A DNA stretch of 43,179 nucleotides from Candidatus Poribacteria bacterium (lineage in GTDB: Bacteria; Poribacteria; WGA-4E; WGA-3G). The DNA lies in contig JAAXHO010000215.1 in NCBI GenBank assembly GCA_012270795.1, positions 1-43,179 on the forward strand, read 5' to 3'. Of the stretch, positions 16,784 through 24,764 are shown in pieces. The position numbers and the translations under genes were made by a program. Numbering within the stretch: the first letter of the stretch is position 1; each line of letters begins with the position of its first letter. The notes beneath the pieces are model-generated. The model was given only the letters and a program-made list of their open reading frames with translations. It did no database searches and had not been told where the DNA came from.

Positions 16784-17075
16784 CCGTCACCCTCCCAAAC
16801 CCATTGGACATCTATTGGAAATCCCAATAAGCAATCATCCAAAAAACTACAAGTCCCATCAAAAATCAGATATAATATAATAAATTCAAAATACACAAAA
16901 AGACACTAAACAAAACTAACAGAAAAACACACAAAAAAAACGAAAAAAACCATTTAGTTGTTTTTTTCAAAATTTCGTGAAAATTGAAAACCACCATAAA
17001 CCCATACTATGACACAATCGAGAACACTTATGAAAAAATGGAAAAAAACACGAAAAAAACAACTAAAAAATTCCA
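16784..17075. repeat. AT-rich inverted-repeat element, right copy
   Basis: The block 16790-16872 is an inverted match to 8303-8390. Further out, GAAAACCACCATAAACCC (near 16988) matches the complement of GGGTTCATCGGGGTTTTC (near 8194). Bases 16953-16968 pair with 17052-17067 (TTTAGTTGTTTTTTTC with its complement), a 16-bp helix around 83 bases. The helix words differ completely from the left copy, but pairing is kept. No gene is seen in 16176-17500. Confidence 0.6.
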
Positions 17076-17277
17076 CAATTAGGACAGTGTTCATAAAAGA
17101 AGCATTCAATTCAACAATTAAATAACGCTAATTTTTTTGGATTCTTCAAGATTTGATTTGCACATAATTCATTTTTATGCTAAATTACTTGGCATACAAT
17201 ACATTAGACATTATAATGATTTAATAGGAAGTGTCTGATAATAGCAGGACCGAAATATAGGCTAAAAGTGGATGGGT

Positions 17278-17354
17278 TGTAGGTCGGGTAGAGCGTAGCG
17301 ACACCCGACAGGAACGAAACGTGTCGGGTGTCGCTACGCTCTACCCGACCTACA
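17278..17354. repeat. Palindrome type D (GTAGGTCGGGTAGAG)
   Basis: TGTAGGTCGGGTAGAGCGTA and its complement bracket a short loop, with arms of about 33 bp. The same arm sequence begins the repeats at 21951 and, in part, 23924. Those contain the hairpin mini-element, whereas this copy does not. Confidence 0.8.
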
Positions 17355-17500
17355 GATGGTCATATTGAAATGTGAAAAATAAAGCAGAAAAACCGAAAAC
17401 TGAATAACCCTGGGGTTAGAAACCCCTCCTACGATTTATGAGATACCTTGTAGATATTTCACACAACAATGCATTTCATGTGGGGAGGAGATATTCCAAA

Positions 17501-20500
17501 ATGTTTAGGATGAACACAAAAAGAAAGATATCTTTGTTGACACTTTATTATCCCGGTTTTTTGTGTGTGTTGTACATTGTGTTCTTGACAATTCTGACAC
17601 AAATAGCAGATGCAAAAAATATCCAATTTGACCGCGACATCCGCCCGATTCTGTCCGACAAATGCTATGCATGCCACGGGCCGGATCCCGCAACACGTCA
17701 AGCAGAACTTCGGTTTGATATCAAAGAGAGCGCGTTCTCCGCACCGAGAGGGTTTCCGATTATTGTTCCCGGTGAACCTGAAAACAGCGAATTAGTACTA
17801 CGTATCACGCACGAAGACATTGATAGACGCATGCCGCCGCAAACCTCAAATCGTCAACCTACGCAAGCAGAAATTGACCTGCTAATTCAGTGGATTGCTG
17901 AAGGTGCTGAATGGGAGGAACATTGGGCATACAAACAACCGAAACGCGTTGCACCCCCTGATGTGCAAAATAAGAAATGGGTCCATAATCCTATCGATCA
18001 ATTCATCCTTGCAAGATTAGAAAAAGAGGGACTTGAACCCTCACCTACAGCAGATAAACGCACGCTCATACGTCGCCTACATTTTGATTTGACAGGATTA
18101 CTTCCAACACCTGCAGAGGTTGACTATTTTGTTAGCGATAAACGACCAGAAGCTTATGATGGACTGGTCAATCGCCTCCTGTCAAAACCACAGTTTGGGG
18201 AAAGACTCGCAATTTATTGGTTGGATTTAGTGCGTTATGCAGATACAAGCGGTTACCATTCCGATGAGAATGTGAGTGTTTATCCTTATAGGGACTATGT
18301 TATTAAGGCATTTAATGACAACATGCCTTTTGATCAGTTCACATTGGAGAATCTTGCTGGTGACCTCCTCCCCGAAGCGTCATTAGAGCAGAAAGTCGCG
18401 TCAGGATATAACCGACTCAATCAGACGACTGCTGAAGGTGGTGCACAAGCGAAAGAATATCTGACAATTTACGCAGCAGACCGCGTCCGTACCACAGCAT
18501 CCGTGTGGTTAGGGGCTACACTGGGGTGTGCACAATGCCACGACCATAAATTTGACCCGTATACAGCAAAAGACTTTTATAGTTTCGCTGCATTCTTCGC
18601 AGATATTCAAGGACCGGGGGTGTATAGAGGGGGAAGTAAATGGGACCCTGTTATCATGCTACCATCATCCGAACATCAAACTGAGTTGAGAGAAATTGAT
18701 GATAAGTTAGAGAAATTACGCAGCGTGTTTGAATTGTCATCCCCCGGTTTGCAAGCGGAGCAGAAAAAGTGGGAAGAAGAAGTCCGTTCACTGATCCAGT
18801 CAAAAGAACCTGCTGAATTTGCATGGGTTGACGATGCACAGTCTAACGGAGGAAAAACTGATGGTAAGTGGGAATTTGTTGGCAAAAATGAGGGGCTTGT
18901 TTTTAGCAAAGAACGCTCAAGGGTACAAGTTGCAGCACCAGAACAGTTAATACAACACCATTTTTATAATGCAAATAGAAAAATCACTTTGGCTGATGGT
19001 GATAAACTCTTTGCTTATGTGTGGTTAGATCCAGATAATCCGCCACAAACGATCATGCTGCAATGGAACGATGGTAGTTGGGAACACCGTGCTTTCTGGG
19101 GTGAAGATAAGATCACTTATGGAGAGATAGGAAATGATACACCTGCACACAAACCGATGGGGGAGCTACCAAAATTGGGTGAATGGGTCCGACTTGAAGT
19201 AGAGCCTGCACTGGTAGGATTGAAAACGGGGAGTGTGCTAAACGGAATGGCATTCACACAATTTGGCGGAAAAGCATATTGGGATGTCGCAGGCGTGGAA
19301 ACGACACTCGGTATGGTAACGAAAAACTCTCATGATGCTGCTGTCATTAGGGCAATTCAAGTTGACCCAACCGTTAGAACGACTAATCACCGAAAGCAGA
19401 TAACCGAATATTATCGCCAGATCGCACCTGCACTTGATGGAATCCGCCATCAAATGTCTGAACTTGAAAAACGTAAGAATGAAATCATATCAAAAAGTCC
19501 ATATTCGCTCACGTCAGTATCCGTATCACCGCGTATGACCCGAATACTACCGAGAGGTAACTGGCTGGACGATTCGGGCGAGATCGTTGATCCAATGATA
19601 CCAGAATTTCTTGGTAAGCTTGGAGTCAATGACCGCAGGCCTAACCGATTAGATTTGGCAAGATGGGTAGTATCAAGGAACAACCCACTAACAGCGCGAA
19701 CTTTTGTCAATCGCTTGTGGGCGTTATATTTCGGGACCGGTATTTCACGTGTTTTAGATGACCTTGGAGCACAAGGGGAACCGCCTGTACATTCGGAATT
19801 GCTTGATTGGCTTGCTGTAGAGTTTATGGATAGTGGCTGGAATGTCAAACATTTGGTCAAACTCATGGTATCATCCAACGCATATCAGCAATCATCAAAA
19901 CCGAATGATGTCCTTCAAGAAAAAGACCCTTACAATAGACTAATTGCACGCCAATCTCGTTGGCGATTGGATGCAGAAATTGTGCGTGACAACGCGCTGC
20001 TATTGAGTGGTCTCCTCGTTCAGAAAATCGGCGGACCGAGTGTGAGACCGTATCAACCTGTGGGATATTATTCAAACCTGAATTTCCCGAAACGCAAATA
20101 TGTCCACGACACTGGTGAAAGTCAATATCGTCGAGGACTTTATACACACTGGCAACGCACCTTTTTGCATCCAAGTATGATGGCGTTTGATGCCCCCAGT
20201 CGACAGGAATGTACCGCAGAAAGGTCAACCTCTAACACACCGATGCAAGCCTTAACACTGCTCAACGACCCAACTTATGTTGAAGCAGCACGGGTTTTTG
20301 CTTCACGTATTATTAAGGAAGGTGGGCAAACTGCCGAAGATCGTATCAATTGGACATACAGGCAGACACTATCCCGATTACCGCAAGAAAAAGAGTTACA
20401 AGTTATGTCCGATCTGTTTGAGAAGCACATAACCGAATACACCGACAACCCGGAAGCAGCAAAACGTTTAGTGTCTGTCGGTCAAGCTCCTGCATCAAAA

Positions 20501-20584
20501 GGAATTGAAGCAACCGAACACGCAGCATGGATCTCCATTGCACGAGTGATACTAAACTTGCATGAAACAATCACAAGATATTAA
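17501..20584 (+). CDS. PSCyt1/DUF1549/DUF1553 protein (planctomycete-type cytochrome c)
   Basis: The start is set at the ATG at 17501, after GGGGAGGAG. Upstream in-frame codons lack a site. The N-terminus has a hydrophobic export signal (about residues 10-35). CYACH (residues 55-59) is a c-type heme motif in the PSCyt1 domain. DUF1549 follows, with a second CxxCH, CAQCH, at about 343-347. A middle region of about 450-640 (ending with GGKAYWDVAGVETTLG) resembles a carbohydrate-binding or LamG-like insert. DUF1553 covers about 720 to the end, with LTARTFVNRLWALYFGTG. These proteins are abundant in Planctomycetes and Poribacteria and are thought to work with DUF1501 proteins, here at 22128. The biochemical role is not established. 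The protein has 1027 residues. Confidence 0.9.
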   Translation: MFRMNTKRKISLLTLYYPGFLCVLYIVFLTILTQIADAKNIQFDRDIRPILSDKCYACHGPDPATRQAELRFDIKESAFSAPRGFPIIVPGEPENSELVLRITHEDIDRRMPPQTSNRQPTQAEIDLLIQWIAEGAEWEEHWAYKQPKRVAPPDVQNKKWVHNPIDQFILARLEKEGLEPSPTADKRTLIRRLHFDLTGLLPTPAEVDYFVSDKRPEAYDGLVNRLLSKPQFGERLAIYWLDLVRYADTSGYHSDENVSVYPYRDYVIKAFNDNMPFDQFTLENLAGDLLPEASLEQKVASGYNRLNQTTAEGGAQAKEYLTIYAADRVRTTASVWLGATLGCAQCHDHKFDPYTAKDFYSFAAFFADIQGPGVYRGGSKWDPVIMLPSSEHQTELREIDDKLEKLRSVFELSSPGLQAEQKKWEEEVRSLIQSKEPAEFAWVDDAQSNGGKTDGKWEFVGKNEGLVFSKERSRVQVAAPEQLIQHHFYNANRKITLADGDKLFAYVWLDPDNPPQTIMLQWNDGSWEHRAFWGEDKITYGEIGNDTPAHKPMGELPKLGEWVRLEVEPALVGLKTGSVLNGMAFTQFGGKAYWDVAGVETTLGMVTKNSHDAAVIRAIQVDPTVRTTNHRKQITEYYRQIAPALDGIRHQMSELEKRKNEIISKSPYSLTSVSVSPRMTRILPRGNWLDDSGEIVDPMIPEFLGKLGVNDRRPNRLDLARWVVSRNNPLTARTFVNRLWALYFGTGISRVLDDLGAQGEPPVHSELLDWLAVEFMDSGWNVKHLVKLMVSSNAYQQSSKPNDVLQEKDPYNRLIARQSRWRLDAEIVRDNALLLSGLLVQKIGGPSVRPYQPVGYYSNLNFPKRKYVHDTGESQYRRGLYTHWQRTFLHPSMMAFDAPSRQECTAERSTSNTPMQALTLLNDPTYVEAARVFASRIIKEGGQTAEDRINWTYRQTLSRLPQEKELQVMSDLFEKHITEYTDNPEAAKRLVSVGQAPASKGIEATEHAAWISIARVILNLHETITRY

Positions 20585-20653
20585 CGCTGCTGCTTTCACA
20601 CAATAGTCATTTTACGATAAATATTATCTACTTTAACAAGATGGAGTTTGCTT

Positions 20654-20971
20654 ATGAAATCAATCAAATGGAGACCAGCGTTTTTCATCATAACCTGTAT
20701 CTGTTCATTCCTATTAGGTTGCTGGAATGTTACACAGACTGCTTCCATTAAATTATGGTTCAAAACACTATCTCTACAGAAGATGGGTTTCATGGGAGTT
20801 TCCATACCCAGGTCGTTGTCAAACGAAATATATCACGCTTTAGAATTACTAATTGCTTTTGCTGTACCAGTTGGATTGACATGGCTAATATACTTCTTCA
20901 TTACTCGTTACATATTTCCACCTTCAGGATACAGACTCAAAAATATAAGCAATAAATACTTACTACGTTAG
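20654..20971 (+). CDS. Small membrane protein, possible lipoprotein
   Basis: The protein has 105 residues. The ATG follows ATGGAGTTTGCTT. The N-terminal hydrophobic segment ends in FLLGCW, which could be a lipobox (Cys near residue 24). A second helix, LLIAFAVPVGLTWLIYFFIT, lies near residues 68-88. I do not recognise a family. Its last helix resembles the last helix of the next two small proteins (a W-x-x-Y-F/L-I pattern). It sits between the PSCyt1 gene and its DUF1501 partner. Confidence 0.6.
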   Translation: MKSIKWRPAFFIITCICSFLLGCWNVTQTASIKLWFKTLSLQKMGFMGVSIPRSLSNEIYHALELLIAFAVPVGLTWLIYFFITRYIFPPSGYRLKNISNKYLLR

Positions 20972-20995
20972 ATTATGGAATTAATTACACACTAT

Positions 20996-21145
20996 AACAG
21001 GTAGGAGCGACCTCCCGGTCGCGACCCGGGGAATGCTATTGGGCGAATGCGCGCATGGTATTCGCCATGATTCATACCGTTGATTTGGAGGTCGCGCCTA
21101 CCAAATCTCCGTCGCTAATGAGATATAATCAATTAGAAATGGTAT
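20996..21145. repeat. M1-type shell with palindrome A split by the mini-element
   Basis: GGTAGGAGCGACC and GGTCGCGCCTACC arms (21000-21102) are interrupted at 21025-21087. The right M1 end CAATTAGAAATGGTAT is clear at about 21130-21145. The left M1 end is worn down. Confidence 0.65.
21025..21087 (+). mobile_element. Hairpin mini-element, copy 2 (63-bp long form)
   Basis: It begins CCCGGGGAATGC and ends ATTCATACCGTTGATTTG. Instead of a four-base loop it carries GGCGAATGCGCGCATGG plus ATTCGCC, an extra inner hairpin shared with copy 5. Confidence 0.8.
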
Positions 21146-21167
21146 TATACTATCTGGATAGAAGATT

Positions 21168-21560
21168 ATGAAATCTAAGAAAATTGGTAATTTGTTTTAT
21201 TTATTTGTAATATGTTGTATCCTATTCGGAATTGGAAGCGGAGTATATTTTGAATTTTTTGATGATACTTCAGCAGAAAGTAACACAATAAATTGGAAAA
21301 AAGGACTATTCAGAATAGCAGTTATTATCTCAATCGTTGGTGCCATCATAATGGGTAGTATTTTCGCTTTACTTGCTATTAGGGGAAAACTTGGTGACAA
21401 AGATGATGATGAAGATCAACAGCAATTTTTTAAGAATCCAAAAAGGGTTTTTTGGGGTTTTTCTACAGTTTTTTTGGGATTTGTATGGCTAGTTTATTTC
21501 ATTATTCAATGGCCAATTTACTATGCTATAGTCTTTGTTATTAAGGGTTTTACGGGTTGA
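21168..21560 (+). CDS. Small membrane protein with three predicted helices
   Basis: The protein has 130 residues. Helices lie near residues 7-26 (LFYLFVICCILFGIGSGVYF), 47-70 and 97-123 (VFLGFVWLVYFIIQWPIYYA). A charged loop DKDDDEDQQQ lies between the second and third. The C-terminal helix and ending (FVWLVYFII, then KGFTG) match the next protein (FVWMVYLIIFW, then RGFAK), so the two are probably paralogues. The family is unknown. Expression may follow the PSCyt1 gene, but a repeat lies between them. Confidence 0.65.
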   Translation: MKSKKIGNLFYLFVICCILFGIGSGVYFEFFDDTSAESNTINWKKGLFRIAVIISIVGAIIMGSIFALLAIRGKLGDKDDDEDQQQFFKNPKRVFWGFSTVFLGFVWLVYFIIQWPIYYAIVFVIKGFTG

Positions 21561-21593
21561 TGCCTAAGGGTGATTTCAGAAGGAGTATAAGAT

Positions 21594-21890
21594 ATGAAGA
21601 ATGGTTTTTTTCAGACAGCTTTCAATTCAAAAAGAGGTTATTTTAGATTGATGTTTGTTTTATCCATCCTAATTGCTGGGTTTTTAGGTAGACAAGCGGG
21701 ACATTTATCTAATCCTACTTATGAAGGATGGTATAACTTTTTAATAACTTTTTTCACTCCCGATTCAATCACCCATCATTCAAGCAGTATGTTATGGGGA
21801 CAATTTTTTGCTGTTTTTATTGCCTCTTTTGTTTTTGTCTGGATGGTATATTTAATCATTTTTTGGATTGCAAGGGGATTTGCTAAGTAA
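21594..21890 (+). CDS. Small membrane protein, paralogue of the preceding gene
   Basis: The protein has 98 residues. The ATG follows AGAAGGAGTATAAGAT, a strong site. Two helices are clear: YFRLMFVLSILIAGFLG near the start and FAVFIASFVFVWMVYLIIFW at the end. The last helix and the RGFAK tail resemble the preceding protein. It lies 33 bases after that gene and about 240 bases before the DUF1501 gene, with an M1 repeat in between. A role as a membrane accessory to the PSCyt1/DUF1501 pair is only suggested by position. Confidence 0.65.
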   Translation: MKNGFFQTAFNSKRGYFRLMFVLSILIAGFLGRQAGHLSNPTYEGWYNFLITFFTPDSITHHSSSMLWGQFFAVFIASFVFVWMVYLIIFWIARGFAK

Positions 21891-21919
21891 CGAGTTGTGT
21901 TAAATTGCAAGTTGTACTT

Positions 21920-22099
21920 ATACCATTTCTACTTTATAATATACCATTTTCGTAGGTCGGGTAGAGGTACGAAACCCGACATGTATTGATTGTGGCTATC
22001 CTGTCGAGTTTCGTGCCTCTACCCGGGGAATGCTATATAGCATTCATACCGTTGATTTGGACCTACGGAAGAATGGAATAAAATAATTAAAATTGGTAT
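21920..22099. repeat. M1-type shell with palindrome D and mini-element
   Basis: The ends are ATACCATTTCTACTTTAT and AATTAAAATTGGTAT. The inner arms CGTAGGTCGGGTAGAG and GACCTACGG are those of palindrome D, and the mini-element is at 22022-22059. It lies 28 bases upstream of the DUF1501 start. Confidence 0.75.
22022..22059 (+). mobile_element. 38-bp hairpin mini-element, copy 3
   Basis: CCCGGGGAATGCTATATAGC is followed by ATTCATACCGTTGATTTG. The stem GAATGCTAT/ATAGCATTC is a perfect 18-bp palindrome. The host is palindrome D, interrupted between CTCTAC and GACCTACGG. Confidence 0.85.
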
Positions 22100-22127
22100 T
22101 AGATTAGGAATAGGAGGTAATCGGTAT

Positions 22128-23567
22128 ATGTTAAATGATATAAATGAAGAAACCAAACTTCGCTTGACAAGGCGAACATTCTTAGGGAAATCAGCGCAAG
22201 GCATTGGATCACTGGCACTTGCATCACTACTAACACCGTCGTTGCTGAACGCAGCACCGAAGATTGAACAATGGCCAGGTATAATCACCGAACCACACGT
22301 ACCACCGAAGGCAAAACGTGTGATACATCTCTGCATGGCAGGTGGTCCCTCACATTTAGAGACATTAGACTACAAACCGAAACTTGCAGAAATGCACGGC
22401 AAACCGATGCCACAATCATACACAAAGGGACAACCGATAGCGCAACTGCAGGGGCAAGTAAATGCACTCAAATGTCTTGGACCAACCCATCCGTTTGAAA
22501 AATATGGTGAATCAGGACAGGAGATGAGTTCTGCGTTTCCACATATCGGAAGTCTCGCTGATGACATCTGCATTGTGCGGTCTTTGCGAACTGAACAGAT
22601 AAATCACGACCCCGCACACACTTTCATGAATACAGGTACTGCTATTTCTGGTAGACCGAGTATGGGTTCATGGTTGTTATATGGACTTGGAAGTGAAAAC
22701 GAAAACCTGCCCGGTTATGTCGTCCTTATCTCCTCCGGTGGTGGACAGGACCAACCGATCGCAACTCGTCAATGGCATAGCGGGTTTCTACCCGGCCAAT
22801 TTCAAGGTGTACAATTCCATTCAACCGGAGACCCTGTTCATTATGTCTCAAGTCCTGACGGTGTCAGTCAGGAACAGCAAAAGGACGTGGTTGGAGCAGT
22901 ACAAACCCTAAATGGTATATTAGATGAGACTGTTGACGACCCGACAATCTCCACACGCATCAATCAATATGAGATGGCATTCCGAATGCAAACAAGTGTC
23001 CCTGAATTAACCGATATATCCAAAGAACCGCAAAACATTCTTGATATGTACGGGGCAAAACCGGGTGATGGTTCCTATGCATCTAACTGTCTACTGGCAA
23101 GACGGTTAGCGGAACGCGGTGTCCGATTTATTCAACTCTACCATCGCGGTTGGGACCATCACGGCGGCATCGAGAACGCTATCAAGACAACTTCCGGGTA
23201 TGTTGATAAAGCAACGGCTGCGCTTGTGAATGACTTGAAACAACGTGGGATGTTAGACGAAACCTTAGTTATCTGGGGTGGAGAATTTGGTCGCACCCCA
23301 ATGGCACAAGGCAGTGGTCGTGACCATCACATAAAGGGTTTTTCTATGTGGATGGCAGGCGGTGGTATCAAAGGTGGAATCAGTTATGGGAATACAGATG
23401 AACTTGGATACAATGCCGTTGAAAACATCGTACATGTGCATGACTTCCATGCAACTATGCTCCATGTATTAGGTATTGACCACGAGAAACTGACATACCG
23501 ATTCCAAGGAAGAGATTTCCGACTCACAGATGTTCACGGACATGTTGTCCGCGATATTTTGACGTAA
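22128..23567 (+). CDS. DUF1501 family protein with Tat signal
   Basis: The protein has 479 residues. The ATG follows ATAGGAGGTAATCGGTAT. The N-terminus has a twin-arginine signal, LTRRTFLGKSAQG, followed by a hydrophobic stretch ending in LLNAAPK, so it should be exported folded. The DUF1501 hallmarks are HLCMAGGPSHLETLDYKP, RSLRTEQINHDPAH, GWDHHGGIENAIK, IWGGEFGRTPMAQGSGRDHH and HVLGIDHEKLTYRFQGRDFRL. The fold is related to sulfatases and alkaline phosphatases, with several His and Asp residues that could bind metal. DUF1501 genes usually accompany PSCyt1/DUF1549 genes, as here. The activity is not established. Confidence 0.9.
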   Translation: MLNDINEETKLRLTRRTFLGKSAQGIGSLALASLLTPSLLNAAPKIEQWPGIITEPHVPPKAKRVIHLCMAGGPSHLETLDYKPKLAEMHGKPMPQSYTKGQPIAQLQGQVNALKCLGPTHPFEKYGESGQEMSSAFPHIGSLADDICIVRSLRTEQINHDPAHTFMNTGTAISGRPSMGSWLLYGLGSENENLPGYVVLISSGGGQDQPIATRQWHSGFLPGQFQGVQFHSTGDPVHYVSSPDGVSQEQQKDVVGAVQTLNGILDETVDDPTISTRINQYEMAFRMQTSVPELTDISKEPQNILDMYGAKPGDGSYASNCLLARRLAERGVRFIQLYHRGWDHHGGIENAIKTTSGYVDKATAALVNDLKQRGMLDETLVIWGGEFGRTPMAQGSGRDHHIKGFSMWMAGGGIKGGISYGNTDELGYNAVENIVHVHDFHATMLHVLGIDHEKLTYRFQGRDFRLTDVHGHVVRDILT

Positions 23568-23600
23568 TGATTAGTCCAGATTTTGTTTTCTTATATAGAT

Positions 23601-23882
23601 ATGAACAATAATACGCTGCGTTTACGCTTTTATACAAAACCTGACTGTCCGTTATGTGACGAAGCAAAATTTGTGCTACAAGAAATCAAAAAGAAACTGC
23701 CTTTTATTGTGATTGAGGATATTGACATCACGAATAACTTGGGACTGTTTACTAAGTATAAATTTCTCATCCCTGTACTTGAAATGGATAGTAAGCAGCT
23801 TTTTGTAGGTAAGGTTGATAGAAAAAAATTGGTACGGCAGCTAAAATGGCATCACTTCTGTAAAGGTTTTACGAAAAATTGA
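23601..23882 (+). CDS. Glutaredoxin-like / DUF836 thioredoxin-fold protein
   Basis: The protein has 93 residues, using the ATG at 23601. The redox motif CPLC follows the first strand (LRLRFYTKPDCPLCDEAKF). The fold continues with IVIEDIDITNN and the cis-Pro region FLIPVLEMDSKQLFVGKVD. This is the DUF836 type of small glutaredoxin. No strong binding site precedes it, and it begins 33 bases after the DUF1501 stop. It may help handle disulfides for exported cytochrome-like partners, which is inference. Confidence 0.75.
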   Translation: MNNNTLRLRFYTKPDCPLCDEAKFVLQEIKKKLPFIVIEDIDITNNLGLFTKYKFLIPVLEMDSKQLFVGKVDRKKLVRQLKWHHFCKGFTKN

Positions 23883-23897
23883 GTGAATGCCCAACTA

Positions 23898-24034
23898 TAA
23901 TACACCATTTCGTAGGTCCAAATCAACATCAAATGCGTGTTTGGCATTTGTCGGGTTTCGTGCCTCTACCCGGGGAATGCTATATAGCATCCATACCGTT
24001 GATTTCTTGATTTGGACCTACGGAAGAGTGGTAT
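23898..24034. repeat. M1/D-type repeat remnant with mini-element
   Basis: The arms CGTAGGTCCAAATCAA and TTGATTTGGACCTACGG pair. The left part contains only a shortened D palindrome, and the mini-element is at 23969-24006. Nothing else is seen in this part of the 23883-24108 gap. Confidence 0.6.
23969..24006 (+). mobile_element. 38-bp hairpin mini-element, copy 4
   Basis: It is CCCGGGGAATGCTATATAGC followed by ATCCATACCGTTGATTTC. One stem position is mismatched (ATCC for ATTC) and the last base differs, so this copy is slightly degraded. Confidence 0.75.
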
Positions 24035-24108
24035 AAAAATTATCGAAATAAACAACCTATGACATAAATTTATCCTATATATAACTCTACTTCTTAAAGG
24101 AGTTAACA

Positions 24109-24210
24109 ATGCAAGATAGATCACAACCTATTTCTATATCATGCATTAACTATCAGCATAAAAAGACAATTAAAATTTCAATTTTACCTGATTTTTATTT
24201 AATGGTTTAA
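24109..24210 (+). CDS. Possible 33-residue small protein
   Basis: An ATG follows TTAAAGGAGTTAACA, a strong ribosome binding site with six-base spacing. The frame encodes 33 residues (MQDRSQPISISCINYQHKKT and a hydrophobic Ile/Leu-rich end). No family is recognised. The case rests on the binding site alone. Confidence 0.35.
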   Translation: MQDRSQPISISCINYQHKKTIKISILPDFYLMV

Positions 24211-24294
24211 ATTTTATTCTTGAAAAAATAGTAATTTTTAAAGTACAATATTGGCAGATTGGAATATAAAAATTAATAAATGGAGTTGACATCA

Positions 24295-24525
24295 ATGACA
24301 CAAGAAAAATTCCAAGAACATGTCTTAAAAGAACTGTCAGAAATCAAAACTTTATTCATAAAAAATGAGCAAGATCACAGCGAACTTAATTCTAAAATAG
24401 TATCTGTCAAAAATGACGTTAAAATCTTGACATCAAAATTCAATTGGTTATTAGCCATTCTCTCACCGGTGGCGACTGCTGTTTTAGTCGGACTCGTTAA
24501 AATAATATTTTTCTCAGAACAATAA
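24295..24525 (+). CDS. Small coiled-coil protein with C-terminal membrane helix
   Basis: The protein has 76 residues. The start is the ATG at 24295, preceded by AATGGAGTTGACATCA. Residues 1-45 are a charged helical region with heptad-like spacing. Residues 52-72 (WLLAILSPVATAVLVGLVKI) form a transmembrane helix. The layout resembles XhlA/haemolysin-type or BDR-like small membrane proteins, but I cannot assign a family. It stands alone, between repeat remnants. Confidence 0.6.
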   Translation: MTQEKFQEHVLKELSEIKTLFIKNEQDHSELNSKIVSVKNDVKILTSKFNWLLAILSPVATAVLVGLVKIIFFSEQ

Positions 24526-24609
24526 AATAAAGTGCCATCGATTTTTCAGACCACAAATTAGGTAAAATTAAGACAAGTGTTCATTTTCAAATTAATTAGG
24601 TGTTAAATA

Positions 24610-24749
24610 ACCTAATGCCGAGCGAGGTCGTTTCTGGTTAGACATTTGTTCAATAAAATGTCCGATACAAGTGCGCGTTTGGCATTTTTCGGGTTTCGTG
24701 CCTCTACTCGCCCTACAGAAGAATGGTATTAAAATAATTAAAATTGGTA
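24610..24749. repeat. Worn M1/D-type repeat remnant
   Basis: GGCATTTTTCGGGTTTCGTGC and CGCCCTACAGAAG match the right half of the repeat at 23898-24034. The right end AATTAAAATTGGTAT matches the M1 end at 22085-22099. The left half is lost. Confidence 0.5.
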
Positions 24750-24764
24750 TTACAAGGTGTAGAT

